This document shows positions 7,989-18,274 of a stretch of 64,000 bases of DNA, piece after piece (positions within the stretch are counted from its first letter, which is position 1; every line of letters begins with the position of its first letter). Source of the stretch: Bacteroidales bacterium. GTDB taxonomy: Bacteria; Bacteroidota; Bacteroidia; Bacteroidales; UBA932. The notes beneath the pieces are model-generated. The model worked only from the letters and a program-made list of their open reading frames with translations, did no database searches and was not told the origin of the DNA. Position numbers and translations under genes: made by a program. The stretch covers positions 1 through 64,000 of the forward strand of contig SUYU01000004.1 of NCBI GenBank assembly GCA_015060245.1. Reading direction: 5' to 3'.

Positions 7989-8101
7989 GGATCTTCAATC
8001 TTTTTGCTATCTATTATTTGCGGCCGTCAAGGCCGTATTTCATTTGGAGATATTCAGGAGAAAGGCAGATATGCTGTAAGGCCCCCGTAAAACGGATATT
8101 T

Positions 8102-8296
8102 ATGAATATTTATCTTAACGGAAAGGCCATTGAGTGCAAAGCGTCCAATATTGCCCAATTCCATGCAGAAATGGGGTTGCCTCCAATGGTGGCCATTGCT
8201 TTGGAAAACAAGGTTATACCCAAAGCAGAGTGGGAGCATACTCCCTTAACGGAAGAGGCTCATCTGGTAATAATAAGAATGGCTTTTGGAGGGTAG
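8102..8296 (+). CDS. thiS: Sulfur carrier protein ThiS
   Basis: A 64-residue ubiquitin-fold protein ending in GG, the C-terminus that ThiF adenylates and that becomes a thiocarboxylate to donate sulfur for the thiazole ring. It begins MNIYLNGK, typical of ThiS; the open frame extends upstream to 7985 but that part lies in the leader. It is the first gene after the riboswitch and ends 3 bp before thiE. Confidence 0.95.
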   Translation: MNIYLNGKAIECKASNIAQFHAEMGLPPMVAIALENKVIPKAEWEHTPLTEEAHLVIIRMAFGG

Positions 8297-8299
8297 GAT

Positions 8300-9049
8300 A
8301 TGTTTACAGAAGAACAACTTGCTGAAAAATCCAAAACGGGATGCCCTGCACTTCAGTTCATTACACATTACACAGAACGCTATTCTTATGTGGATTCTGC
8401 CCGCATAGCACTTGAAGGTGGGTGCAGGTGGGTGCAATTGCGTATGAAAGAGGCCTCTGATGAGGAGTTCATTGCTGCAGCAGGTCAAGTCAGGGAACTT
8501 TGCAGCAGTTATGGTGCAACCTTTATAATTGATGACAGGGTACATCTTGTAAAGGAGGTAGGGGCAGACGGAGTACATCTGGGGCTCAATGATATGCCAA
8601 TCTCTGCTTCCCGACAGTTGCTTGGCCCCTCTTGCATTATTGGAGGAACAGCAAACCGTCTTGAGGATGCCATTGCTCATATTGAGGCCGGGGCTGACTA
8701 TATAGGCTGTGGCCCGTTCCGCTATACAACAACCAAAAAGAATTTAAGCCCTGTCCTGGGGTTGGAGGGGTATATTTCAATTGTAAAAGGCATTAACACT
8801 CACTTGGGTAAAATACAGAGTTCGTGTACCGGATCAGTAAGAGTGTTTTCATCATGTGAAGGAGATAGTGTATGCCGTTTTCCAATAGTGGCAATAGGCG
8901 GCATTTCTCTTAATGATATTCCTCTGATAATGAAGACTGGGGTAAGCGGAATAGCCCTTTCGGGCTCTGTCCTTAATGCAGAAGATCCTGTTCTGGAGAT
9001 GCGTAAAATCATTGCGGAAGTCGCAGCGGCAGAAGGGAACAATCTTTAA
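8300..9049 (+). CDS. thiE: Thiamine phosphate synthase ThiE
   Basis: A 249-residue TIM-barrel enzyme joining HMP-PP and thiazole phosphate to thiamine phosphate. Visible motifs are QLRMKEAS, DGVHLGLNDM, GCGPFRYTTTK (phosphate loop) and VAIGGI. It is longer than the usual 205-220 residues because of a Cys/Ser-rich insertion (about residues 168-195) before VAIGGI. Second gene of the thi operon; a more divergent paralogue lies at 13722. Confidence 0.93.
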   Translation: MFTEEQLAEKSKTGCPALQFITHYTERYSYVDSARIALEGGCRWVQLRMKEASDEEFIAAAGQVRELCSSYGATFIIDDRVHLVKEVGADGVHLGLNDMPISASRQLLGPSCIIGGTANRLEDAIAHIEAGADYIGCGPFRYTTTKKNLSPVLGLEGYISIVKGINTHLGKIQSSCTGSVRVFSSCEGDSVCRFPIVAIGGISLNDIPLIMKTGVSGIALSGSVLNAEDPVLEMRKIIAEVAAAEGNNL

Positions 9050-9090
9050 TCTGTGGGGAAAAATAATTGAAAATCAATATAACGGATAAT

Positions 9091-9864
9091 ATGAAACCTT
9101 TAATTATTGCGGGAAGGGAGTTTAACTCCCGTCTCTTTTTGGGAACTGGAAAGTTCAGTTCAAATGCTCTTATGCAGGAGTCAATAGTAGCATCGGATTG
9201 TGAAATGGTAACAGTTGCCATGAAGCGTATAGAGTTGCATGATAAAGAGGATGATATGCTTAACCACATCATCAGTCCAAATATCCAACTTTTGCCCAAC
9301 ACATCAGGCGTGAGGGATGCAAGGGAGGCTGTATTTGCTGCGCAGATGGCTCGAGAGGCTTTTGGAACCAACTGGCTTAAACTTGAGATTCATCCGGATC
9401 CGCGCTATCTTCTGCCTGATTCTGTTGAGACACTCAAGGCAACAGAAGAACTTGTAAAACTTGGATTTATAGTTCTGCCCTACTGTCAGGCCGACCCTAC
9501 ACTATGTAAACGTCTTGAGGAGGCGGGCGCAGCAACGGTAATGCCTCTTGGGGCACCAATAGGCAGCAACCAGGGGTTGAGAACCAAAGATTTCTTGAGG
9601 ATAATAATTGAGCAGAGCAATGTGCCGGTTGTGGTAGATGCCGGAATAGGTGCTCCAAGCCATGCTGCTGAGGCTATGGAGATGGGTGCAGATGCATGCC
9701 TTGTAAATACAGCCATTGCTGTGGCTGCCAATCCTGTTGAGATGGCAATTGCATTTAAGGAGGCCGTAATAGCGGGCAGAAGGGCTTATGAAGCGGGGTT
9801 GGGAGAACAAAGCATTGACTTCACTGCGCATGCCAGTTCTCCGTTGACATCATTTTTAGGTTAA
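9091..9864 (+). CDS. thiG: Thiazole synthase ThiG
   Basis: A 257-residue TIM-barrel enzyme that builds thiazole phosphate from DXP, ThiS-thiocarboxylate and dehydroglycine (made by ThiH). The Schiff-base lysine lies in the [10 protein letters not shown] motif; [10 protein letters not shown] and [20 protein letters not shown] are the phosphate-binding parts. I start at the ATG 9091 ([11 protein letters not shown]), which matches the family; a TTG at 9067 would add eight residues. The stop lies 6 bp before thiC. Confidence 0.95.
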   Translation: MKPLIIAGREFNSRLFLGTGKFSSNALMQESIVASDCEMVTVAMKRIELHDKEDDMLNHIISPNIQLLPNTSGVRDAREAVFAAQMAREAFGTNWLKLEIHPDPRYLLPDSVETLKATEELVKLGFIVLPYCQADPTLCKRLEEAGAATVMPLGAPIGSNQGLRTKDFLRIIIEQSNVPVVVDAGIGAPSHAAEAMEMGADACLVNTAIAVAANPVEMAIAFKEAVIAGRRAYEAGLGEQSIDFTAHASSPLTSFLG

Positions 9865-11574
<1,710 letters not shown>

Positions 11575-11623
11575 AAATTAAATGAGTAATGAGCGGCAGA
11601 TGCCGCAAATAAGGATATAAAAA

Positions 11624-12760
11624 ATGTTTTCAGAATATTTGAAAAGTATTTCGTGGGAAGAGACAACCCGTGCAATATATTCAAAAAGAGAAGAGGATGT
11701 AAGGAGGGCTCTGTCAAGGAGAAGTTGCAGTGTAGATGATTTTATGGCCCTCATTTCACCTGCCGCCGAGCCCTTTCTGGAGGAGATGGCTCAGTTGAGT
11801 CTCAGATATACAAGAGAACGCTTTGGAAAGACAATGAGTCTTTTTATTCCGCTTTACCTTACCAATTCATGTACAAACTCATGTGTCTATTGCGGATTTC
11901 ACGTGAGTAACAGAATGAAGCGTACAGTTCTTACCTTTGAAGAGATGGAAAATGAGTACAAGGCAATAAAGAGATTGGGCCCATTTGAGAATCTGCTTCT
12001 TGTAACTGGAGAAAATCCGGCAGTTGCGGGTGTAGAGTATCTGGCGCGGGCCCTTGATCTGGCAAAGCCACATTTCAGCAATCTCAAGATTGAGGTAATG
12101 CCTCTGAAGAGTGAAGAGTATGCCTACCTTACAGAGCATGGCCTCAACGGCGTAATCTGCTTCCAGGAGACATATAACAGAGAGCGTTATAATGTTTACC
12201 ATCCGCGCGGAATGAAGTCAAATTTCGAGTGGCGTGTCAATGCTCCCGACAGAATGGGGCAGGCTGGAGTCCACTCCATAGGAATGGGTGCCCTGATTGG
12301 CCTGGAGGAGTGGCGTACCGATGTCACAATGTTGGCTTACCATCTGCGCTATCTGCAGAAGCGTTACTGGAAGACAAAGTACAGTGTAAATTTTCCACGT
12401 ATGAGACCGGCTGAGAATGAGGGCTTCCAGCCAAATGTTGTCATGACAGACAAGGAACTGGCTCAACTGACATTTGCCATGCGCATTTTTGACCATGATG
12501 TTGATATCTCATATTCAACACGTGAGCCTGCCGCTTTCCGAGACAATATGGCAAGGCTTGGTGTGACTACCATGTCTGCGGAGAGCAAGACTGAACCGGG
12601 AGGTTATTTCTCTTATCCTAAGGCACTGGAGCAGTTTCATGTGAGTGATGAACGGACCGCTGTTGAAGTGGAGGCAGCACTTAGGGGATTGGGGCTGGAA
12701 CCGGTATGGAAAGATTGGGACTCATCTTTTGATATGGTTGGAAATGGTGAAAAGAGATAG
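11624..12760 (+). CDS. thiH: 2-iminoacetate synthase ThiH
   Basis: A 378-residue radical-SAM enzyme that cleaves tyrosine to dehydroglycine (2-iminoacetate) for the thiazole. The cluster motif CTNSCVYC (CxxxCxxC) lies near residue 85; the C-terminal BATS region follows. An anaerobe would use ThiH rather than the oxygen-dependent ThiO, which fits the rest of the window. The last 17 bp overlap the thiF start, suggesting translational coupling. Confidence 0.95.
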   Translation: MFSEYLKSISWEETTRAIYSKREEDVRRALSRRSCSVDDFMALISPAAEPFLEEMAQLSLRYTRERFGKTMSLFIPLYLTNSCTNSCVYCGFHVSNRMKRTVLTFEEMENEYKAIKRLGPFENLLLVTGENPAVAGVEYLARALDLAKPHFSNLKIEVMPLKSEEYAYLTEHGLNGVICFQETYNRERYNVYHPRGMKSNFEWRVNAPDRMGQAGVHSIGMGALIGLEEWRTDVTMLAYHLRYLQKRYWKTKYSVNFPRMRPAENEGFQPNVVMTDKELAQLTFAMRIFDHDVDISYSTREPAAFRDNMARLGVTTMSAESKTEPGGYFSYPKALEQFHVSDERTAVEVEAALRGLGLEPVWKDWDSSFDMVGNGEKR

Positions 12761-13604
12761 TATATCTTATTCCGGCCTGAAGAAGATTTGTTGCAGCAGC
12801 CATATCAGATATGACAGGCAGATTCTCCTTCCCGAGATAGGTAATGATGGGCAAGAACTGCTGGCTGGGGCACGAGTACTTGTTGTGGGGGCCGGTGGGC
12901 TTGGCTCACCCATACTCCTCTACCTTGCTGCTGCCGGTGTAGGTACCATAGGAATTGTTGATTATGACACTGTTGGATGGAGCAATCTGAACCGCCAGAT
13001 ACTCTATCGGGAGTCGGATATTGGCCATTCCAAGGTATCGGTAGCAGCGCAAAGAGTACGGGAATTGAACAGTGCCATAAATGTGGTGGAACACTTTGGC
13101 AAACTCTCTTCTTGTGATGATGAGAAAAAGTCACAGCAAACTCCTCTGCCGGAGGTTTCATGCAGTTGCAGTGAATCTGGAGAGGGTTTGCCCGGCAATA
13201 CAATCTGTCTGGATGCAAATGGATTGGTCAAGGGGTATGATATTGTAGTTGATGCATGTGACAATCTTGCCACGAGACATCTGGTTGGCAATGTTACGGC
13301 AAAATTGGGTGTGCCATATGTTTATGGAGCCATTGATGGTTTTTGCGGACAGATTTCTGTTTTTAATTATGGAGAAGGTGCTCAAAGAAAAAGATTTTCT
13401 GATCTCTGGCCGGAGGATTCGATGTCACACAAATTGGAGTCGCCTGACTTGGTGATGCCCTCTGTGGGGGTAACCGCAGGTGTAGTTGGAACTTTGCAGG
13501 CCAGCGAGACCATAAAGATAATATCCGGTTATGGGGATGTTTTGGCAGGGCAGTTGCTCACCGTAGATCTGCGGAGTCTTGAAATTTGCAAATTCAACCT
13601 ATGA
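12744..13604 (+). CDS. thiF: ThiF/HesA-type adenylyltransferase for ThiS
   Basis: A 286-residue E1-like enzyme that adenylates the ThiS C-terminus. The nucleotide motif VVGAGGLGSP, the NLNRQIL arginine and DACDN are present. I use the ATG at 12744 inside the end of thiH; the open frame reaches 12645 but that sequence is thiH read in another frame. Two oddities: a Cys/Ser/Glu-rich insertion of about 30 residues before the DACDN strand, and no CxxC zinc pairs or Cys in the loop before SVGVTAGVVG, where the E. coli enzyme has its persulfide cysteine. The operon context makes ThiF likelier than MoeB. Confidence 0.88.
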   Translation: MVKRDSISYSGLKKICCSSHIRYDRQILLPEIGNDGQELLAGARVLVVGAGGLGSPILLYLAAAGVGTIGIVDYDTVGWSNLNRQILYRESDIGHSKVSVAAQRVRELNSAINVVEHFGKLSSCDDEKKSQQTPLPEVSCSCSESGEGLPGNTICLDANGLVKGYDIVVDACDNLATRHLVGNVTAKLGVPYVYGAIDGFCGQISVFNYGEGAQRKRFSDLWPEDSMSHKLESPDLVMPSVGVTAGVVGTLQASETIKIISGYGDVLAGQLLTVDLRSLEICKFNL

Positions 13605-13721
13605 CCAATTCCCGTTGCGCAACTTTTACACAAAATCGTGCCCTGGTGAGCCAACTTGGCGGGATGAGCAAACTTGGCACCAAACAAGGTGAGTAATTAT
13701 GATTCATAGTTAATTTACAGT

Positions 13722-14477
13722 ATGAAACTGATTGTCATTACGGCAGAGCACTTTTTCAAGGATGAGGCTCTATGGATAAATGGACTTATGGCACATGCCT
13801 ATGGGCGGGAACCTGTGCAGGATGAGGCGCATCTGCAGGGCAGTTGTACGCTATTGCTTCATCTGCGCAAACCAAACTCGAGCAAAGAGGAGATGGAGCA
13901 GTTGATAGGAGAAATTGACAAGCGTTTTTATGGTCGGTTGGTGCTGCATGACCATCTGCATCTTGCAAAAAAATATAATTTGGGCGGTGTACATCTGAAC
14001 TCAAGAAATGAGCGGCAATATGATGAATATGTTACTTGTAAAGCATTGCAAGGAGAGCAAGCAATCCACGCACTCCCGACACCCCAGGCAAATGCTTATG
14101 AGGAGAACCTTTATTGGAAAAATTGCAGAGTAAGCAGATCCTGCCATTCATTGGATGAGGTTGCAAGGAGCAAGGAGCGATGCAGTTATGTTACTCTTAG
14201 TCCAATTTTCAATAGTATATCCAAGCAGGGATATAATGCTGCATTCTCACAAGAAGAACTTATCAGAGCAAGAAAACTCAAGATTATTGATCAAAAGGTT
14301 GTTGCCCTTGGAGGCATTGGCCAAGAGAATATTGCCCGGATAAGGGAACTGGGATTTGGCGGTGCAGCGGTGTTGGGAACAATCTGGAAGAGCCTGACTC
14401 TTGATGAGGCCTGCATGAAGTTGGAACTTTTGTTAAGTGAATGTGTGAGGAAGAGCGCAGTAGAACTGTCGAAATAA
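13722..14477 (+). CDS. Second ThiE/TenI-like thiamine phosphate synthase homologue
   Basis: A 251-residue protein of the ThiE/TenI fold, recognised by GRLVLHDHLHLAKKY, GGVHLNSRN, SRSCHSLDEV, YVTLSPIF and VALGGI. It is more divergent than the ThiE at 8300 and lacks its QLRMKE opening, resembling the second ThiE-like gene that often follows thiF in Bacteroidetes. It may be a TenI-type thiazole tautomerase or an alternative synthase; the sequence alone does not decide. A 117-bp gap with no gene separates it from thiF. Confidence 0.8.
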   Translation: MKLIVITAEHFFKDEALWINGLMAHAYGREPVQDEAHLQGSCTLLLHLRKPNSSKEEMEQLIGEIDKRFYGRLVLHDHLHLAKKYNLGGVHLNSRNERQYDEYVTCKALQGEQAIHALPTPQANAYEENLYWKNCRVSRSCHSLDEVARSKERCSYVTLSPIFNSISKQGYNAAFSQEELIRARKLKIIDQKVVALGGIGQENIARIRELGFGGAAVLGTIWKSLTLDEACMKLELLLSECVRKSAVELSK

Positions 14478-14529
14478 AAACAAAACTATCGAAATAAAAC
14501 AAAACTGTGGGAATAAAAAGAAAAGTGAT

Positions 14530-15405
14530 ATGGAAAAAGTATATAAAGTCTTGTCAATAGCGGGGTCCGATCCAAGTGGTGGTGCTGGTATTCAGGCTGA
14601 TATTAAGGCTATTACCTCTTTGGGAGGGTATGCTGCAACTGCAATTACCGCCCTTACTGTGCAGAATACATTTGGGGTCAGGAGTGTGTTTGCTGTTCCG
14701 CCTCTGGTGGTGGCAGATCAGATTGGGGCAGTTATGGAGGATATAAGACCCCAGGCTGTGAAAATTGGAATGGTCAAGGATTGCCGGATTGTTGGGGTTA
14801 TAGTTGATGCAATCAGAAAATATTCTCCGCAAGTGGTGGTATATGACCCGGTTATGGTAGCAACAAGCGGAGACAGGCTTGTAGATGATGAGGCGTTGCA
14901 ACTGATTGAGAATGAATTGATACCTTTATCAACTCTAATTACTCCAAATCTCAGGGAGGCAGAGGTGCTTCTTGGGCGCAGGATTGCAGATTGGAACAGG
15001 GGAAAGGATCTTTGTGCCGGAGCAAGTGCCAATGAGAGTGTTGAGCAAATGGAGAGCGGAGCAATTGAACTTAGTGACAAGTACGGCACAGGTGTGCTTA
15101 TTAAAGGAGGTCATCTTGAGGGTGAGCAGATGTGTGATGTGCTTTGTATTGCATCACATTTGGATCTTCCTCACAGATTGTCTCATTTTGTGGAGAAACG
15201 TATACCTACCACTAACCTTCATGGAACTGGCTGTACCTTGTCCTCTGCAATAGCAACATTTTGTGCAAAGGGAGTGGTTGAGGGCAGTTATGACCTTGTA
15301 AAGGCAATAGCGCAGGCCAAACAATATGTGACCAGCGCTATAGATGCCGGAAGCCATAAGGATATAGGCCAGGGCAATGGCCCATTATGGCATTTGGTTA
15401 TTTGA
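14530..15405 (+). CDS. thiD: Hydroxymethylpyrimidine (phosphate) kinase ThiD
   Basis: A 291-residue ribokinase-fold enzyme phosphorylating HMP and HMP-P to HMP-PP. Motifs: IAGSDPSGGAGIQADIK at the start, KIGMV, DPVMVATSGD, the ATP loop and the C-terminal GTGCTLSSAIA anion hole. An insertion (about residues 155-180, WNRGKDLCAGASANE and onward) lengthens it beyond the usual 265 residues. Last gene of the thi operon; the 52-bp gap upstream has short A-rich repeats and no terminator. Confidence 0.94.
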   Translation: MEKVYKVLSIAGSDPSGGAGIQADIKAITSLGGYAATAITALTVQNTFGVRSVFAVPPLVVADQIGAVMEDIRPQAVKIGMVKDCRIVGVIVDAIRKYSPQVVVYDPVMVATSGDRLVDDEALQLIENELIPLSTLITPNLREAEVLLGRRIADWNRGKDLCAGASANESVEQMESGAIELSDKYGTGVLIKGGHLEGEQMCDVLCIASHLDLPHRLSHFVEKRIPTTNLHGTGCTLSSAIATFCAKGVVEGSYDLVKAIAQAKQYVTSAIDAGSHKDIGQGNGPLWHLVI

Positions 15406-15433
15406 GTATTGCTGCTATAACTGCAGGAGAGGT

Positions 15434-15865
15434 TTATGCGAATAGCATCCAATCGCTGATTTTTTTGATCGGTCTGTTGAAAACAGATACCAGGAGTGTG
15501 CCAACAGATATGCCTGTAAGGTTGGCAACAAAATCAAAGGGATCGGTATCTCTGTAGAGAGTAAGCATCTCCTGTGACGCTTCTGCCAAAGTGGCAAAGA
15601 AGAGGCCGCTTATCAGAATTGTCGGGTAGGCATATTTACTGAAGGTATTGGCCATTCTGCTGTAGTTGAGAAAGAGCCATGCTACAAGCGGGTAGGGAAA
15701 GAACATTGTAAAATGGATATACCTGTCGAGCCTTATACCCAAAAAATATTTGCCCAAATCAAGGTCAGGTCCCGATGAAAAGTTGTGCAGGCAACAGAAA
15801 AAGACCAATGCCACATAAATGAGCATCAGTGCTGTTACAACTAGATATGATTTTATTTTTTTCAT
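15434..15865 (-). CDS. VanZ-family membrane protein
   Basis: A 143-residue protein with about four hydrophobic helices (residues 7-27, 52-68, 78-95, 113-132). It has the VanZ-like features: LDRYIHFTMFFPYP after the first helix, ASQEML, and DPFDFVANLTGISVG near the end. VanZ proteins are small membrane proteins of uncertain role, some linked to teicoplanin resistance; nothing here suggests resistance. It is convergent with thiD. Confidence 0.75.
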   Translation of the reverse strand: MKKIKSYLVVTALMLIYVALVFFCCLHNFSSGPDLDLGKYFLGIRLDRYIHFTMFFPYPLVAWLFLNYSRMANTFSKYAYPTILISGLFFATLAEASQEMLTLYRDTDPFDFVANLTGISVGTLLVSVFNRPIKKISDWMLFA

Positions 15866-16018
15866 TTCAAAGGGGGCGACAGCCGCTTGTTCAATTGTAA
15901 TTCAATTGTCATTCAGGCGTCATGACCGATCATATGTTCAAAAGGAGTGCCAAACTGAATTGACACTCCCACATTACTTTAATTTAACTTAAATACAACA
16001 CCTTGCGGTGTATTTTCA

Positions 16019-16912
16019 CTACTTGCCTCTTGCAATTGGGCTTGAGGGGCTCTCTTGTGGCACATATTTGCCCTTGCCGTAATATCTTATTTTTGAACCG
16101 CCTGAAGTCTTGAGTGTCAACGTTTCATCTGCATGTACCTTAATGAAACTTGCTCCTGATGCAGTAGCCGTTGCATTGAGAGATTTCATATCCTCTGCGT
16201 CTACTTCAGATGCTCCTGAACATTGGATTGAAATTGTACTGCAGTTTCCTGTAAGTGTCACTTCAGATGCTCCCGAGCACTCAATGCTTGCTTTGTTTGA
16301 TACGCTTCCATTGAATTGTGTTTCAGATGCTCCGCTGCATCCGAGCGAAAGAGATTCGGTGCTACCGTTCAATTCAAACTCTGATGCCCCGGAAATATGG
16401 CCGGTTGCGGTTGTAAAATTGCCTGAAACAGAGGCTTCTGAAGCACCGCTAATTGAATAGGCAAATGTCTCGGCATTAATGTAAAGCACATCCTCAATTT
16501 CAACGGCCCCACTTATGGAGAGTTTGAAGTTTTTGGTCTGGAACACACCATTTGCCCTCAAAGATGCGGCTCCCGACAGATAGAGCGATTTTATCTCCTC
16601 CATCTCAACATTTACAATAATCTTTTCATCATCCTTGAGGTCCATTCCCCTTATCCATAAATCCTTTTTTGGAAAGTTTGTTGAGAGATTAAGGGTCTCT
16701 CCTGATACAAATATCTTAAGGTGCTCCTTGAGCCTTTCAGGATATATCACCTCTATGGTATTTGAACTCCCTTTAGTTACATTTATCTGGTAGGCATACT
16801 CTGCATCAATGGAGGTAAAATTGGTAAAATTCATCTTCTCAGAGACATTCTGTGCAAGCGCTGCACTGCAACTCATTATTGCAATTGCCAGCAGGAGTGT
16901 AAATCTTTTCAT
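16019..16912 (-). CDS. Secreted GIN-domain protein (DUF2807)
   Basis: A 297-residue exported protein. The signal peptide is MKRFTLLLAIAIMSCSAALAQ (start at 16912; an ATG three codons earlier is possible). The rest is a repetitive beta-helix of the head-GIN/DUF2807 type, in which SGAS recurs six times about every 19-21 residues. It is the last gene of an ECF-sigma group (17590, 16994, 16019), an arrangement common in Bacteroidetes. It may be a cell-surface or periplasmic adhesin-like product of the sigma regulon; the function is unknown. Confidence 0.8.
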   Translation of the reverse strand: MKRFTLLLAIAIMSCSAALAQNVSEKMNFTNFTSIDAEYAYQINVTKGSSNTIEVIYPERLKEHLKIFVSGETLNLSTNFPKKDLWIRGMDLKDDEKIIVNVEMEEIKSLYLSGAASLRANGVFQTKNFKLSISGAVEIEDVLYINAETFAYSISGASEASVSGNFTTATGHISGASEFELNGSTESLSLGCSGASETQFNGSVSNKASIECSGASEVTLTGNCSTISIQCSGASEVDAEDMKSLNATATASGASFIKVHADETLTLKTSGGSKIRYYGKGKYVPQESPSSPIARGK

Positions 16913-16993
16913 ATTTATCAAGTTTTTTATTTTTCTTTAAAATTGGTATCTCTTTTTTGATCTGATATTTCAAGGTTACGAAGCCATATGAGG

Positions 16994-17536
16994 CTACTCT
17001 TCATCTATGGTCTGTTCTGCCAACAGGTACGTTTTGATCTTTTTAAGCCCTTCAGATTTCTGTTTGTAGTACTCCCTGAGTATTCTGGCCTTCTCCCTCT
17101 CAGAAAGTTCTGCAGGAAGTTGTTCATCCAGTGGAACCGCTTCAAAGGTAACTCTCTTTGATGCCTTTATTGCCTCTTTTGCAACATCGGGATTGCTCTC
17201 TTCGCTTAGAGAAATAATCTCGCTCTCCAAGATGTGCATCAATTCTGCGTAGTCTGTATTATCTTCTTGTATGTGAATGGTTTCACTCTCTTTTGGTGTG
17301 AGCAGGATCAGACAAAGGGCTATAACTGCTGCCATTGATGAAATTGCCGCCATCAGTTTGTGAAATTTTGTTTTCTTGCCAGATTCTCTGCTGTTGCCAA
17401 TTTGCACTATTTTTCCAGCATCTCTCTTCTGTTCAGCCTCAAGTTTTTTGAGAAATCTCTCCTTGTGACCTGTTGGCATCTCCGAATCATTGAAAGAGCC
17501 CATATTCTCTTTTATGTATTTTTCAATATCATTCAT
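16994..17536 (-). CDS. Membrane anti-sigma-like protein
   Basis: A 180-residue protein with a charged cytosolic N-terminus (about 57 residues, MNDIEKYIKENM...), one transmembrane segment (about residues 62-82) and a Glu-rich extracytoplasmic tail predicted to be helical. Size, topology and position 53 bp after an ECF sigma gene suggest an anti-sigma factor. No zinc-binding anti-sigma motif is visible, so the call rests on context. Confidence 0.6.
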   Translation of the reverse strand: MNDIEKYIKENMGSFNDSEMPTGHKERFLKKLEAEQKRDAGKIVQIGNSRESGKKTKFHKLMAAISSMAAVIALCLILLTPKESETIHIQEDNTDYAELMHILESEIISLSEESNPDVAKEAIKASKRVTFEAVPLDEQLPAELSEREKARILREYYKQKSEGLKKIKTYLLAEQTIDEE

Positions 17537-17589
17537 TGCCTTTTCTTTTATTTGTTTTCAATTTTTCCTTTTCTCTCTCCCTGTTTGCT

Positions 17590-18135
17590 TCAGTTGCTCT
17601 TTGCTTTCAAGTCTCCCTGCTCTGGAATTTGTTGTGCCAGTTCTGCCAATCTTTTTTTTGCCCTCATGTACTGGCTCCTGACAGAACTCTCCTGCAATCC
17701 TGTTATATGTGCAATCTCTTTGTAATCATAGCCTTCAAACAGATGGAGTGAAATTATTAGCCGATAGCCGTCGGGAAGGAGATGGAGGGCCTTCTTTATT
17801 GAGTCAACTGAATATTGTGGAGGCTCTTTGCCATTGGTAATCTCCTCTCCACTGCATTTCTCCTCTGCGGTTTCAGCGGCAATCTCCAGCCGGAAGAGGG
17901 CTTCACTCTTTTTCTTTCTTAACTTGTCTATAGATATACGTATGCATACGCTTGTGAGCCAGTTTTCTATCTTTTTGATCTGCTCCTTGTCGGGTAGCCT
18001 GTAAAGGCGCAAAAAGGTGTCGTGCATCGCCTCCTCTGCATCAAAGCGGTCTGCTGTTATACGCAAACTGATAAAATATAACTTTTTAGCATAGGTGTTG
18101 TATAGTTTTTCTATGTCGAGTCCGTTTTGTTGCAT
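17590..18135 (-). CDS. ECF-family RNA polymerase sigma factor
   Basis: A 181-residue sigma-70-family protein. Region 2 (residues 10-75) has the DAEEAMHDTFLRLYRL core-binding part; region 4 (about residues 110-170) has ALHLLPDGYRLIISLHLFEGYDYKEIA followed by the helix-turn-helix GLQESSVRSQYMRAKKRL. It heads a three-gene group with a membrane anti-sigma-like protein and a GIN-domain protein. It is divergent from the dehydrogenase at 18275. Confidence 0.9.
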   Translation of the reverse strand: MQQNGLDIEKLYNTYAKKLYFISLRITADRFDAEEAMHDTFLRLYRLPDKEQIKKIENWLTSVCIRISIDKLRKKKSEALFRLEIAAETAEEKCSGEEITNGKEPPQYSVDSIKKALHLLPDGYRLIISLHLFEGYDYKEIAHITGLQESSVRSQYMRAKKRLAELAQQIPEQGDLKAKSN

Positions 18136-18274
18136 CTCAAATTGTAGAGTGTTTGTGTAATCAGTTCTTCTCTTGCCGTTTTCTATCTATAAGACGTGCC
18201 TTTTTGGTGAATGTTGCATATTTATTGAAAATTATTCTGTAAATTTACTCACTAAACGGTAAAATATAGAGATT